Shown: piece after piece, positions 41,829 through 51,301 of the stretch
How the letters are laid out: each line of letters opens with the position of its first letter
Position numbering within the stretch: the stretch's first letter is position 1
Source of the DNA: Chromobacterium alkanivorans
GTDB taxonomy: Bacteria; Pseudomonadota; Gammaproteobacteria; Burkholderiales; Chromobacteriaceae
Direction of reading: 5' to 3'
Length of the DNA stretch: 64,000 nucleotides
NCBI RefSeq assembly: GCF_016937655.1
Contig: NZ_JAFHKL010000001.1
Span: 372,001-436,000 of the forward strand
Notes under the pieces: generated by a model
Database searches by the model: none
Seen by the model: only the letters and a program-made list of their open reading frames with translations
What the model was told of the DNA's origin: nothing
Position numbers and translations under genes: made by a program

Positions 41829-42380
41829 TCAGCTTCCTTGTGCGGGTCTGTATTTGGGGGGGAGGCCGGCGAGTTGCTCCATCAGGCGGGCAACCAGCAG
41901 GCTGACATTCTGCTGCGTGGTGTCGACGACGATGTCGGCCACCTCGCGGTATAAGGGGTCGCGCTCCTGGAACAGGCTTTCCAGCTTGGCCTTGGGGTCG
42001 GCGATTTGCAGTAATGGACGGTTTTTGTCGTGCAGGGTGCGGGCCAGCAGATCGTCTATGGTGGCGCGCAGATAGATCACGGTGCCGTGAGCGGCCAGGC
42101 AGGCGCGGTTTTGCGGGCGGATCACCGCGCCGCCGCCGGTGGCCAACACGATGTTGTCCAGGCGGGCGAGGTCGGCGATGACCGAGGTTTCTCGGTCGCG
42201 GAAGCGCAGCTCTCCCTCGATGTCGAAGATGGTCGCGACGCGAACGCCGGTCCTGGCCTCGATTTCGTGGTCAGAGTCGTAAAAGGTTTTGTCGGTGCGC
42301 CGCGCCAAAGCTCGGCCCACCGTGGTCTTGCCCGCGCCCATCAAGCCGACCAGAAAAAAATTGCCTGCCGGTTTCTCCAT
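41829..42380 (-). CDS. aroK: Shikimate kinase
   Basis: A 183-residue P-loop kinase: Walker [16 protein letters not shown], shikimate-binding [11 protein letters not shown] and RFRDRET, ATGGGAV and the [12 protein letters not shown] lid. It phosphorylates shikimate at O3. The ATG at 42380 (MEKPAGN) is preferred over the ATG three codons upstream. It is encoded between pilQ and aroB in a co-directional run. Confidence 0.96.
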   Translation of the reverse strand: MEKPAGNFFLVGLMGAGKTTVGRALARRTDKTFYDSDHEIEARTGVRVATIFDIEGELRFRDRETSVIADLARLDNIVLATGGGAVIRPQNRACLAAHGTVIYLRATIDDLLARTLHDKNRPLLQIADPKAKLESLFQERDPLYREVADIVVDTTQQNVSLLVARLMEQLAGLPPKYRPAQGS

Positions 42381-42458
42381 GGCAGGCATTGTAGCCGAGC
42401 TTGGCCGCGCTGTCTTTCGGCGTTGCAGCAGCGCCCAGAGCGCTGCGTGGCCGGGGTT

Positions 42459-44573
42459 TTATTGATTATTGCCGCTCAGGTCCTCCACCACTCGCGGCGT
42501 GATGAAGACCAGCAGCTCGGTGCGGTTGTCGTACTTCTGCGAGCTGCGGAACAGCGCGCCCAAGAAGGGGATGTCGCCTAGCAGCGGCACTTTGTTGACG
42601 ATGTCGCTGATCTGCTGCTGGTAGATGCCGCCGATCACCACGGTGCCGCCGTTTTCCACTAGCACCTGGGTGGTGACCTTCTTGGTGTCCAGCGCCGGGG
42701 TGCCGCCCACGGTCAGCGTCGGGCTGACGCTGTCCTTGTTTACCTTGATGTCCAGCATCACATGATTGTCCGGCGTGATCTGCGGTTTGACGTTCAGGCT
42801 GAGCACCGCTTTTTTGAACGAGGTGGAGGTGGCGCCGCTGGACGAGGCCTCTTGATAGGGAATCTCGGTGCCCTGTTCGATGGTGGCCTCCTGGCGGTCC
42901 GCGGTCATGATGCGCGGGCTGGAAATCACCCGTCCCTTGTTCTCGGTTTGCAGCGCCTGCAACTCCAGGCCGATGATGGCGGATTTGCCCACGGTGTAAA
43001 GCGCGGTTAGCGAGCCGGCGGGGTTGGTAATGGGTAGATTGATGCCGGGCTTGATGACGTAGGGGCTGGCGGTGGCGTTGTTTAGACGGCCATTGGCGTT
43101 GGTGATGGCGTTGTCCAGTCCTCCGCCGGAAATGATGCCGTTACTGGTAAAACGGTCATAGGACAGCTTGACGCCCAGATTGCGGCTCCAGTTGTCGGTG
43201 GCTTCGACGATGCGCGCCTCGATCAGCACCTGCTTCACCGGCACATCGGTCTTGCCTATGATGTCGCGGATCTTGTCTATGGTGCTGCCGGTGTCGTTGA
43301 TGATCAGGGTATTGGTCTTGGGGTCGATCAGCGCGCTGCCGCGCTCGGTCAGAATGCTTTCCTTCTTGCCGGTGGTGTTCGTGCCGTCCAGCACCTTCTT
43401 GAAGTCTTCCGCCGAGCGGTAGCGCAGCACGAAGGTTTCCGAGCGCACCGGCTCCAGCGTGGCCAGCTGTTGCCTGGCTTCCTGCACCTGCTTGTCGCGC
43501 GCCAGCAACTCTTCGCGCGGCGCGATCTGGATGATGTTGCCGGCGCGGCGCTGGTCCAGGCCCTTGGTTTGCAGGATCAGGTCCAGCGCCTGGTCCCAGG
43601 GCACATCTTTCAGCCGCAGCGTGATATTGCCGTTGACCGAATCGCTGGTGACGATGTTGAGGCCGGTGAATTCGGCGATCACCTGCAAGACGGTGCGCAC
43701 TTCGATGTTCTGGAAGTTCAGCGACAGCTTGTCGCCCTTGTACTGCGGTTTCTGATTGACGTCGGCGCTGGCGGCGGATTCCGGCGCCGGCCGGCGGATT
43801 TCGACGACCAGTTGGCCGTCGGTCTGGTAGGAGGAGAAGTCCCAGTCGCCCTGCGGCTGAATCTGGATGCGGCTGTTGCCGCCCTGATTGCGGGCGTCGA
43901 TCTTGGACACCGGGGTGCCGAAGTCGGACACGTCTAGGCGGCGCTGGTTCTGCCTGTCCAGCTGGGAGCCGAGCACGTCCACCAGCAATTGCTTGCCTTC
44001 GCGGCGGATGTCGACCGGCGTATTGGCGGACGGCAGCTTGATCTCCACCCGGCCCTCGCCGTTCTTGCCGCGGCGGAAATCCAGCGCCAGCGGCTGAGCA
44101 TTGGCGGCCTGGACCTGGCTTGGGCGCGCGGCGGCTTGCGGACTGACGGCGGGACGCTCCACCGGCGTGGCGGCCTGGGCGGCGTTGCCCAGGTTCGGGT
44201 TCAGCGTGACCCGCAACGTGTTGCCGGACACGCTGCTGCTGTACAGCGCGTTGCGGCTCAGGCTCAGCACCAGCCGGGAGCGGCCGTTGGCTTCCACCGC
44301 CACCGCCGATTTGACCAGCGAGCCGCCGAAGTCTTGCTGCGGTTTGGCCATCTTGACGCTGGCGCCGGCGAAGTCGAAGGCGATGCGCGGCGGATTGGCG
44401 ATGGCGAAGCTGTTGGGCTGGACGGCGGGGCCGTCGAAGCTGACCTGCAGCACCTGCTGATCGCCGTCGCCGTTGGCCAGCTGGATCGCGGTGATCGCCG
44501 GGCCGGCGTCGGCGAAACTGAACAGCAGGGCCAGGCCCAGCCCGGACAACAGTTTGATGGAGTGCTTGCTCAT
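42459..44573 (-). CDS. pilQ: Type IV pilus secretin PilQ
   Basis: A 704-residue outer-membrane secretin through which the pilus exits. It has a signal peptide (KLLSGLGLALLFSFADA-G), tandem AMIN domains (VLQVSFDGPAVQPNSFAIANPPRIAFDF and the second near residue 160), an N0/STN domain (NIVTSDSVNGNITLRLKDVPWDQAL), the N1 region and the C-terminal secretin domain ending VPLLGDIPFLGALFR. The ATG overlaps the pilP stop (ATGA), which fixes the start at 44573. Confidence 0.97.
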   Translation of the reverse strand: MSKHSIKLLSGLGLALLFSFADAGPAITAIQLANGDGDQQVLQVSFDGPAVQPNSFAIANPPRIAFDFAGASVKMAKPQQDFGGSLVKSAVAVEANGRSRLVLSLSRNALYSSSVSGNTLRVTLNPNLGNAAQAATPVERPAVSPQAAARPSQVQAANAQPLALDFRRGKNGEGRVEIKLPSANTPVDIRREGKQLLVDVLGSQLDRQNQRRLDVSDFGTPVSKIDARNQGGNSRIQIQPQGDWDFSSYQTDGQLVVEIRRPAPESAASADVNQKPQYKGDKLSLNFQNIEVRTVLQVIAEFTGLNIVTSDSVNGNITLRLKDVPWDQALDLILQTKGLDQRRAGNIIQIAPREELLARDKQVQEARQQLATLEPVRSETFVLRYRSAEDFKKVLDGTNTTGKKESILTERGSALIDPKTNTLIINDTGSTIDKIRDIIGKTDVPVKQVLIEARIVEATDNWSRNLGVKLSYDRFTSNGIISGGGLDNAITNANGRLNNATASPYVIKPGINLPITNPAGSLTALYTVGKSAIIGLELQALQTENKGRVISSPRIMTADRQEATIEQGTEIPYQEASSSGATSTSFKKAVLSLNVKPQITPDNHVMLDIKVNKDSVSPTLTVGGTPALDTKKVTTQVLVENGGTVVIGGIYQQQISDIVNKVPLLGDIPFLGALFRSSQKYDNRTELLVFITPRVVEDLSGNNQ

Positions 44574-45088
44574 TTGTTTTGCCCTTGTTCGTCCAGGTAC
44601 ATGCTGCTGTTGCGCTGCACCCATTCTCCGTTCAAATCTTCCACGGTCTCAGTCAACTGAATGTCCGTATCGCCGACCTTCTTGATCTGGCCGAAATTGG
44701 GCCCGACGAAATTGCCGGCCTGAACGCGGTAGATCGCGCCTTCCGGCGTGCGCACCAGGCCGTAGTTGGCGCCGCCGCGGCGGATGACGCCGACAATCTT
44801 CAGCTTGTCCAGATCGTAGTTTTCCAGCGCTTCGCGCGGCCGCTTCATGTCCGGCGCGTTCGCCAGATTCTGGTTCTTGGCCGCGGCGAGCTTCTGCGAA
44901 TTGAAGGGGTCGAGCAGGTCGAAGGCCTGGTAGGCGAACGGCCGATAAGACTGCGCCTGGGGCAGCGGCTCGATCTGGCCGCGCAGGCCCTGGGTGCTGG
45001 TCTGCATCCACTGGCGCAGATCATCGGTGTCGCTGCTGCCGCAGGCGGCGAGCAGCAAGGGCAGTAAGCAAGCGAGAGTTCTTGTCAT
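44570..45088 (-). CDS. pilP: Type IV pilus assembly lipoprotein PilP
   Basis: A 172-residue lipoprotein: signal peptide with lipobox LLAAC (Cys near residue 16), a flexible linker and the C-terminal beta domain (LDKLKIVGVIRRGGANYGLV, YRVQAGNFVGPNFGQI). PilP links PilNO in the inner membrane to PilQ. It is coupled to pilQ and 12 bases after pilO. Confidence 0.95.
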   Translation of the reverse strand: MTRTLACLLPLLLAACGSSDTDDLRQWMQTSTQGLRGQIEPLPQAQSYRPFAYQAFDLLDPFNSQKLAAAKNQNLANAPDMKRPREALENYDLDKLKIVGVIRRGGANYGLVRTPEGAIYRVQAGNFVGPNFGQIKKVGDTDIQLTETVEDLNGEWVQRNSSMYLDEQGQNK

Positions 45089-45100
45089 GGGCTTGGCGGC

Positions 45101-45715
45101 TCACTTATTGGGAGGGGCCGGCTGCGCGGCCCGCTCCTCGGGCTCCAGCGCGCGGAAGGTCTTGGCGGTGGCGTCCATGGTCAGGCGCGCGCCCTTGACG
45201 TCCGGCGTCAGGCTGATGTCGGCGATGGTGACGATGCGGGACAGCTGGGCCACATCGCTGACGAAGGCGGCCAGATCGTTATAGCTGCCGGTCAGGCGTA
45301 TGGTGATCGGCACTTCCGCCATCTCGGCCGTCTTGATTTCCGGATTGGGCCGGAACAGCTCGAACTGTAGCCCGCGGCCGATGCCTGCCTGGTTGATCTC
45401 GGTCAACAGCGTGTCCATGTTGGACTTGGTCGGCAGCTGTTTGAGCAGGGCGCCGAAGGAGGCGTCTATCTCCTTCAGCTGCTGCTGCAGCGCGTCCAGG
45501 TTGACCGCCTGGCGCTTCTTGTCGACATAAGTCTGTTTCAGCTGCTCTTCTTGCTGCTTGGCGGCGTTGAGGCGGTCCAGTTCGTCGCTGAGCACGAAGA
45601 AATAGCCGAGGCCCACGAAGCAGGCGACCAGCAGCGCCAGCGCGATGGCCTGGCCTTGCAGCGGCCAGTTGGCGATGTCCTTGGGGTCCAGCGTGCGCAA
45701 TTCGTCCAGCGTCAT
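45101..45715 (-). CDS. pilO: Type IV pilus inner membrane protein PilO
   Basis: A 204-residue bitopic protein: a short cytoplasmic tail, one TM helix (ALALLVACFVGLGYFFVL), a coiled-coil (DELDRLNAAKQQEEQLKQTY) and a ferredoxin-like domain (FELFRPNPEIKTAEMAEVPITIRLTGSY). It forms the PilN-PilO heterodimer of the alignment complex. The ATG overlaps the pilN stop. Confidence 0.95.
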   Translation of the reverse strand: MTLDELRTLDPKDIANWPLQGQAIALALLVACFVGLGYFFVLSDELDRLNAAKQQEEQLKQTYVDKKRQAVNLDALQQQLKEIDASFGALLKQLPTKSNMDTLLTEINQAGIGRGLQFELFRPNPEIKTAEMAEVPITIRLTGSYNDLAAFVSDVAQLSRIVTIADISLTPDVKGARLTMDATAKTFRALEPEERAAQPAPPNK

Positions 45716-46302
45716 GGCTTGGCTCCGGGAGTGGCGGCGGCCTGGCCGGTTTTGGGCGGAGCGGCTTCGCGCAGGCTGCAGTTCAGGGTGAATTCATTGG
45801 CGCGCTGGCCGTTGATGTTGGAGGCCTTCACCTCGACCAGCACCGGCGCGTCAAAGACATTGGATTGCGCCAGGCTGCGCATATAGTTGGAAACCCGCGC
45901 GCCGGACAAGGCGTAGCCGGACAGCGAGAACTGGTTGCCGGCCTGCTTGAAGCTTTTCAGATAGACACCGTCCGGAGTTTGCCGCACCAACTGGTCGAAG
46001 ACGTGAACGCCCTCGTTGCGGCCCTGTTCCAGCCGTTCCACCAACTGCTTGCGCGACAGCAGATCGTCGCGCTGCTTTTTCAAGGTGCCGATATTCTTGA
46101 TCTGGTTGTCCAGCGTGGAGATTTCGCCTTGCAGGAAATCGTTGCGCTGCTGCTGATGGGACAGGCGGCTGCCTATGATCAGATAGCTGAGCACCACCAG
46201 GGCCAGCGAGGCCACCAGGGTCAGCCCCAGCATCAGCTGGAAGCGCAGCCGGTGCGCGGCTCTTTTCTGTTCGCGGTGCGGGAGGAGGTTGATGCGTATC
46301 AT
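45712..46302 (-). CDS. pilN: Type IV pilus inner membrane protein PilN
   Basis: A 196-residue bitopic protein starting MIRINLLPHREQKR, the conserved cytoplasmic motif that binds PilM, followed by a TM helix, a coiled coil and a periplasmic domain (GVYLKSFKQAGNQFSLSGYA). It overlaps pilM by one base (TGATG) and pilO by four. Confidence 0.96.
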   Translation of the reverse strand: MIRINLLPHREQKRAAHRLRFQLMLGLTLVASLALVVLSYLIIGSRLSHQQQRNDFLQGEISTLDNQIKNIGTLKKQRDDLLSRKQLVERLEQGRNEGVHVFDQLVRQTPDGVYLKSFKQAGNQFSLSGYALSGARVSNYMRSLAQSNVFDAPVLVEVKASNINGQRANEFTLNCSLREAAPPKTGQAAATPGAKP

Positions 46303-47414
46303 CAGTCGAACCTCCGCATGGCCAGGCCACAGGCCACCAGCAGCGCCGGCGCGTCCATCAGCAATTCCTTCAGGCGGATATGGCTGGACTGCACCATGGT
46401 GCTGAACGGGTTGGCGATCATGGTGCTGATCTGGGTGCGGCCGGCCACCGCGTCGTCCAGGCCCGGCAGCATGCTGCAGCCGCCGGCCAGCAGGATGTAG
46501 TCGACGCGCAGGTATTGCGACACGCTGACCGTGGTGTAGAAGAACTGCAGCGCGCGCTGTATCTCTTGCGCCAGCGAGTCGACGAAGGGATGCATCAGCT
46601 CGGACTCATAGCCGTCCGGCAGGCTCATCCCGCGTTTGCCGCTTTCCGCCTCTTCATAGCTGATGCCGTAGCGGCGCTGGATGTCGCGCGTCAATTGCTG
46701 GCCGCCGAACACCTGCTCGCGATAATAGACTTGCTGATTGTTTCGGATGACATTGCAGTGGATGCGGGTGGCGCCGATGTCGAACAGGGCGAAGGTCTGG
46801 TTCATGCCCTGTTCCGGCAGTTGCTGCTCGACCTGTTCGAAAGCCGTCATCATGGCGAAGGATTCAACGTCCACCACCTGGGCGCGCAGGCCGGCCATTT
46901 CCACCACCGCCACGCGCTCCTCCACTTTTTCCTTGCGGGCGGCGCAGAGCAGCACTTCCAAATCGTCGATGCTGGACGGGGCCGGGCCCAGCACCTGATG
47001 GTCCAGGTTCACCTCTTCCAGCGGGAAGGGAATGCTCTGATTGGCTTCTGATTCGATCAAGTCCGCCAGGTTGTCGGTCTGGCTGACCGGCACCAGCAGC
47101 TTTTTGTAGATCGCCATCGCCGTGGGGATGGCGATGGCGACGTGGCGGGTGGGGCTGCCCAGCCGTTTCCAGGCGCGGCGCAGGGTTTCCGCGATGCCCT
47201 CGATGTCCACCAGATTGCCGTCGCTGATCGCGTCCTTGGGCAAGGATTCGATCACATAGCGCTCGACCTGGCAGTTTTTCCCCGAGCGAGACAGCTCCAC
47301 CAGTTTGACGGCGGTGCTGCTGATATCCAGTCCCAGCATTGGAACATTTTTAGCCTTCCCCAATCCAAGTTGTTCAAGCCAGGGAGGGGCGGATTTGAGT
47401 TTGTCGATAAGCAT
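46302..47414 (-). CDS. pilM: Type IV pilus actin-like ATPase PilM
   Basis: A 370-residue cytoplasmic FtsA/MreB-fold protein: LGLDISSTAVKLVEL is the phosphate-1 region, ALFDIGATRIHCNVI the phosphate-2 region and YILLAGGCSMLPGLDDAVA the adenosine region. PilM binds the N-terminal tail of PilN. It is the first gene of pilMNOPQ-aroKB and diverges from mrcA across 116 bases that must hold both promoters. Confidence 0.97.
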   Translation of the reverse strand: MLIDKLKSAPPWLEQLGLGKAKNVPMLGLDISSTAVKLVELSRSGKNCQVERYVIESLPKDAISDGNLVDIEGIAETLRRAWKRLGSPTRHVAIAIPTAMAIYKKLLVPVSQTDNLADLIESEANQSIPFPLEEVNLDHQVLGPAPSSIDDLEVLLCAARKEKVEERVAVVEMAGLRAQVVDVESFAMMTAFEQVEQQLPEQGMNQTFALFDIGATRIHCNVIRNNQQVYYREQVFGGQQLTRDIQRRYGISYEEAESGKRGMSLPDGYESELMHPFVDSLAQEIQRALQFFYTTVSVSQYLRVDYILLAGGCSMLPGLDDAVAGRTQISTMIANPFSTMVQSSHIRLKELLMDAPALLVACGLAMRRFD

Positions 47415-47473
47415 CAGGTGCCTCGATTGGTCCTATGCGACAGTTTTTTGGCCTGTCGCTGCCATTGTTTGTC

Positions 47474-47500
47474 TTGCGTGCTTTCACAAGACGTTATAAT
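47474..47500 (+). promoter_or_regulatory. Putative sigma-70 promoter of mrcA
   Basis: A perfect TATAAT at 47495-47500 lies 30 bases before the mrcA ATG. The -35 is weak: TTGCGT at 47474-47479 gives a short 15-base spacer, while the 17-base position reads TCTTGC. Found in the pilM-mrcA divergent gap. Confidence 0.5.
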
Positions 47501-47530
47501 CCGGTTTCCAGTGAAAGCCCATTTGTAAAT

Positions 47531-49894
47531 ATGCTAAGACGAATCCTTGCAATACTTGCAGGTCTGTTTCTAGGTGGAGCCGTATTGGTTGCTGGCGCAG
47601 GCGCCATTGCAATCATCATAACCTACCCGCGCTTGCCGAGTCTTGATGTACTGACGGACTATCGTCCGAAAATCCCACTTCGGGTATTTTCCGCCGACAA
47701 CCAACTGATTGGCGAATTCGGTGAAGAACGACGTTCTTTTTCCCGCATCCACGAGGTGCCGCAACTGATGAAACAGGCGGTGATGGCGGCGGAAGACGAG
47801 CGCTTCTACCAGCACAGCGGCGTCGATTACGTCGGCGTGGTGCGCGCCGCGGTCGGCAACCTGGTGTCCGGGCACGCCCGTTCCGGCGCCAGCACCATCA
47901 CCATGCAGGTGGCCAAGAACTTCTTCCTGTCCAGCGAGAAAACCTTCACCCGCAAGTTCAACGAAGCGTTGCTGGCCTTCAAGATCGAACACACGCTGAC
48001 CAAGGACCAGATCCTCGAGCTGTATTTCAACCAGATCTATCTGGGCCAGCGCGCCTACGGCTTCTCCGCCGCGGCCCAGGCGTATTACGGCAAACCGCTG
48101 GCGGACCTGTCCGTGGCGGAAATGGCGATGCTGGCCGGCCTGCCCAAGGCGCCGTCCGCCTACAACCCCATCGTCAACCCGGACCGCGCCCGTCTGCGTC
48201 AGCAATACGTGCTGCGCCGGATGCGCGAGCTCAACTTCATCACCCAGGAACAATACGACGCCGCCATGGCCGAGCCGATGAAGCTGGCCAGCCAGAGCGC
48301 GGACAGCAGCAGCCAGCCGGCGCAGTACGTGGCGGAAATGGTGCGCCAGGCGATGTACGAACGCTATCGCGAATCGGCGTACACCGAAGGCTTCAAGGTC
48401 TACACCACGCTGGACAGCCGCCATCAGAAATGGGCCTACGACGCCCTGCGCGCCGGCCTGGTGGATTACGACCGCAAGATGGGCTATCGCGGCCCGGAGA
48501 GCACGGTGGAGCTGTCCGGCGCCGAAGGCGAACAGCAGACCGAAGCGCTGGACGACGCCATCAGCGAACTGCGCGACAGCGGCGACATGCTGCCTGCCAT
48601 CGTGCTGTCCGCCAGCCCGTCCGAAGTGCGCGCCTATATGCGCGGCGGCAAGGTGGCGGTGATCAAGGGCAACGGCCTGGACTTCGCGCGCCGTTCGCTG
48701 GGCGGCAAGGTCAGCGCCGCGCAGCAGATCCGCCGCGGTTCGGTGATCCGCATCCGCGCGCATGAAAAAGGCTATTGGGAAATCGTGCAGATGCCGGAAG
48801 TGGAAGGCGCCTTCGTGTCCATGGACACCCGCACCGGCGCCATCCGCTCGCTGGTGGGCGGCTTCGATTTCAACCGCCGCAGCTTCAACCACGTGACTCA
48901 GGCTTGGCGCCAGCCCGGCTCCACTTTCAAGCCCTTTATCTATTCCGCCGGCATTGAGCGCGGCCTGACGCCGTCCACGATGATCAACGACGCGCCGCTG
49001 TCGGTGGTGGGCGCGGATGGCCAGCGTTGGGAACCCAAGAACGACAACGGCAAATTCGCCGGCATGATCACCATGCGCAGCGGCCTGACCCAGTCCAAGA
49101 ACCTGGTGTCGGTACGAGTGCTGATGGCCACCGGCACCGATTACGCCCAGCAGTACATCCAGCGCTTCGGCTTCGCCGCCAAGCAGCACCCGGCCTATCT
49201 GACCATGGCGCTGGGCGCCGGCGCGGTGACGCCGCTGCAAATGGTGGAGGGCTACTCGGTGTTCGCCAACGGCGGCTACCGCAGCAAGGGCTATTTCATC
49301 GACCGCATCGAAGACCAGTCCGGCCGCGTGCTGGCCAAGACCGTGCCCACCGTCGCCGGCCAGAACGCGCCGCAGGCGATAGACCCGCGCAACGCCTTCA
49401 TCATGAGCTCCATGCTCAAGGACGTGGTGCGCTACGGCACCGGCTACCGCGCGATGAGCCTGGGCCGCACCGACCTGGCCGGCAAGACCGGCACCACCTC
49501 GGATTGGAAAGACGCCTGGTTCGTCGGCTACAACCCCAATCTGGTGGCCGCCGCCTGGGTGGGCTTCGATCAGCCGCGTTCGCTGGGCCGCTACGGCTAC
49601 GGCGGCACCGCCGCGTTGCCGGTGTGGATCAACTACATGGCCAACGCGCTCAAGGGCCAGCCGGAAGTGGACATGCCGGTGCCGGAGGGCATCGTGGTCA
49701 AGGCCGGCGCAGGCCAGCGCGGCGGCGACGAGTACTACTACGAAGAGTTCCAGAAAACCAATCCGGAGCTGAAAGTGGACAACCACGGCGCGGTGCCGGG
49801 CGCGGGCGGCGACGCCAGCGGCGGCGCCAGCGAGACGCCGGACAAGCCGGCCGCTCAGGACGCGGTGGAAAACGTCAAAGACCAGCTGTTCTAG
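47531..49894 (+). CDS. mrcA: Penicillin-binding protein 1A
   Basis: A 787-residue class A PBP. After a TM anchor (ILAGLFLGGAVLVAGAGAIAII), the glycosyltransferase domain has E88 in AAEDERFYQHSGVD and GASTITMQVAKN; an OB-like insert follows; the transpeptidase domain has nucleophile S464 in PGSTFKPF, then SKN and AGKTGTTSD. It polymerises and crosslinks peptidoglycan in the periplasm. The start ATG 47531 begins the anchor; the frame is open upstream but lacks a membrane start. The divergent pairing with pilM is conserved in many gammaproteobacteria and betaproteobacteria. Confidence 0.97.
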   Translation: MLRRILAILAGLFLGGAVLVAGAGAIAIIITYPRLPSLDVLTDYRPKIPLRVFSADNQLIGEFGEERRSFSRIHEVPQLMKQAVMAAEDERFYQHSGVDYVGVVRAAVGNLVSGHARSGASTITMQVAKNFFLSSEKTFTRKFNEALLAFKIEHTLTKDQILELYFNQIYLGQRAYGFSAAAQAYYGKPLADLSVAEMAMLAGLPKAPSAYNPIVNPDRARLRQQYVLRRMRELNFITQEQYDAAMAEPMKLASQSADSSSQPAQYVAEMVRQAMYERYRESAYTEGFKVYTTLDSRHQKWAYDALRAGLVDYDRKMGYRGPESTVELSGAEGEQQTEALDDAISELRDSGDMLPAIVLSASPSEVRAYMRGGKVAVIKGNGLDFARRSLGGKVSAAQQIRRGSVIRIRAHEKGYWEIVQMPEVEGAFVSMDTRTGAIRSLVGGFDFNRRSFNHVTQAWRQPGSTFKPFIYSAGIERGLTPSTMINDAPLSVVGADGQRWEPKNDNGKFAGMITMRSGLTQSKNLVSVRVLMATGTDYAQQYIQRFGFAAKQHPAYLTMALGAGAVTPLQMVEGYSVFANGGYRSKGYFIDRIEDQSGRVLAKTVPTVAGQNAPQAIDPRNAFIMSSMLKDVVRYGTGYRAMSLGRTDLAGKTGTTSDWKDAWFVGYNPNLVAAAWVGFDQPRSLGRYGYGGTAALPVWINYMANALKGQPEVDMPVPEGIVVKAGAGQRGGDEYYYEEFQKTNPELKVDNHGAVPGAGGDASGGASETPDKPAAQDAVENVKDQLF

Positions 49895-49919
49895 AAACGT
49901 GTTCCATTCAACGCTGCAT

Positions 49920-49945
49920 AGCCCCGCCTTCCGGCGGGGCTTTTT
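49920..49945. terminator. Bidirectional terminator between mrcA and gdhA
   Basis: Stem GCCCCGCC / GGCGGGGC with TTCC loop, T run on the + strand after mrcA. An opposing A run is weak, but the site sits in the 60-base gap between convergent stops and can serve both genes. Confidence 0.88.
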
Positions 49946-49954
49946 CGTGTTCGC

Positions 49955-51295
49955 TCAGATCACGCCTTGCGCCAGCATTGCCGCCGCCACCTTGCCGAAG
50001 GCCGCCACATTGGCGCCGCGGGCGTAGTCCACCGTGCCGTCCGGCTGGCCGCCATGGCGCGCGCAGGCCTCGTGAATTTCCTCCATGATGCGGCGCAGCC
50101 GGGCATCAACCTCCTGCGCGCTCCAGGGCAGATGGGTGGCGTTCTGGCTCATCTCCAGGCCGGACACCGCCACGCCGCCGGCGTTGGACGCCTTGCCGGG
50201 CGCGTACAGCGCGCCGGCGCGCTGGAAGCGCTGCGCCGCCTGGGCGGAGCAGGGCATATTGGCGCCTTCCGCCACGCAGAAGCAGCCGTTGGCCAGCAAG
50301 GCTTCCGCGTCGTCGGCGTCCAGCTCGTTCTGGGTGGCGCAGGGCAGCGCGATGTCGCAGCGCAGACGCCACGGCCTCTGTCCGGCGAGAAAGTCCAGGC
50401 CGCGGCCGGCGGCGAAAGCGGCCAGCCGGCCGCGGCGCTGATTCTTGTGTTCGAGCAGCGCCGCCAACAGCTCGGGGCTCAGACCGTCCGGCAGGCTGAG
50501 CGTGCCTTCCGAATCCGACAGGCTGACCACCTGGACGCCCAGCGCCAGCAGCTTTTCCGCCGCGTACAGCGCGACATTGCCGGAGCCGGACAAGGCCGCC
50601 CGTTTGCCGGCCAGCGTCTGGCCGCGCGTGGCCAGCATGCGCTCGACGAAATAGGCCAGGCCGTAGCCGGTGGCTTCCGGCCGCATCAGGCTGCCGCCGT
50701 AGCTGGGCCCCTTGCCGGTGAACACCCCGGAAAACTGATTGCTCAGGCGCTTGTGCTGGCCGAACAGATAGCCGATCTCGCGCGCGCCCACGCCGATGTC
50801 GCCGGCCGGCACATCGGTCTCGGCGCCGATGTGGCGGAACAGCTCGCTGGCGAAGGCCTGGCAGAAGCGCATCACCTCGCCCTCGCTCTTGCCCTTGGGG
50901 TCGAAGTCCGCGCCGCCCTTGGCGCCGCCCAGCGGCAGGCCGGTCAAGGCGTTCTTGAAGGTTTGTTCCAAAGCCAGGAATTTCAGCGTGCCCAGCGTCA
51001 CCGAGGGATGGAAGCGCAGGCCGCCCTTATACGGGCCCAGCGCGCTGTTCATCTGCACCCGGTAGCCGCGGTTGACCTGGACGCGGCCGTGATCGTCCAC
51101 CCAGGACACCCGGAACAGAATGACGCGCTCCGGTTCCAGCAGCCGTTCCAGCAAGCCGTGGTCGAAGAGGTGCGGATGGCCGACGAGGAAATCGTCCAGG
51201 CCGTGCAGCACTTCCGCCGCCGCCTGGTGGAATTCAAACTGCTCCGGGTCGCGCAGGCGGACCCGGTCCAATAAAGTTTGCAGAGCATGATGCAT
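49955..51295 (-). CDS. gdhA: NADP-type glutamate dehydrogenase
   Basis: A 446-residue hexameric-type enzyme that interconverts 2-oxoglutarate plus ammonium and glutamate. The substrate-binding stretch GPYKGGLRFHPSV, the catalytic lysine in LGGAKGGADFDPKGKS, PAGDIGVGAREIGYLFGQ and the dinucleotide loop LSGSGNVALYAAEKL are intact. The ATG at 51295 has AAAGG at a good spacing; a TTG two codons upstream does not. Monocistronic. Confidence 0.96.
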   Translation of the reverse strand: MHHALQTLLDRVRLRDPEQFEFHQAAAEVLHGLDDFLVGHPHLFDHGLLERLLEPERVILFRVSWVDDHGRVQVNRGYRVQMNSALGPYKGGLRFHPSVTLGTLKFLALEQTFKNALTGLPLGGAKGGADFDPKGKSEGEVMRFCQAFASELFRHIGAETDVPAGDIGVGAREIGYLFGQHKRLSNQFSGVFTGKGPSYGGSLMRPEATGYGLAYFVERMLATRGQTLAGKRAALSGSGNVALYAAEKLLALGVQVVSLSDSEGTLSLPDGLSPELLAALLEHKNQRRGRLAAFAAGRGLDFLAGQRPWRLRCDIALPCATQNELDADDAEALLANGCFCVAEGANMPCSAQAAQRFQRAGALYAPGKASNAGGVAVSGLEMSQNATHLPWSAQEVDARLRRIMEEIHEACARHGGQPDGTVDYARGANVAAFGKVAAAMLAQGVI

Positions 51296-51301
51296 GGACA
51301 A

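Noticed and set aside
47570-49786. A 738-residue minus-strand frame opposite mrcA
   Set aside because: Low-complexity His/Ala/Gly-rich shadow of PBP1A with no motifs.
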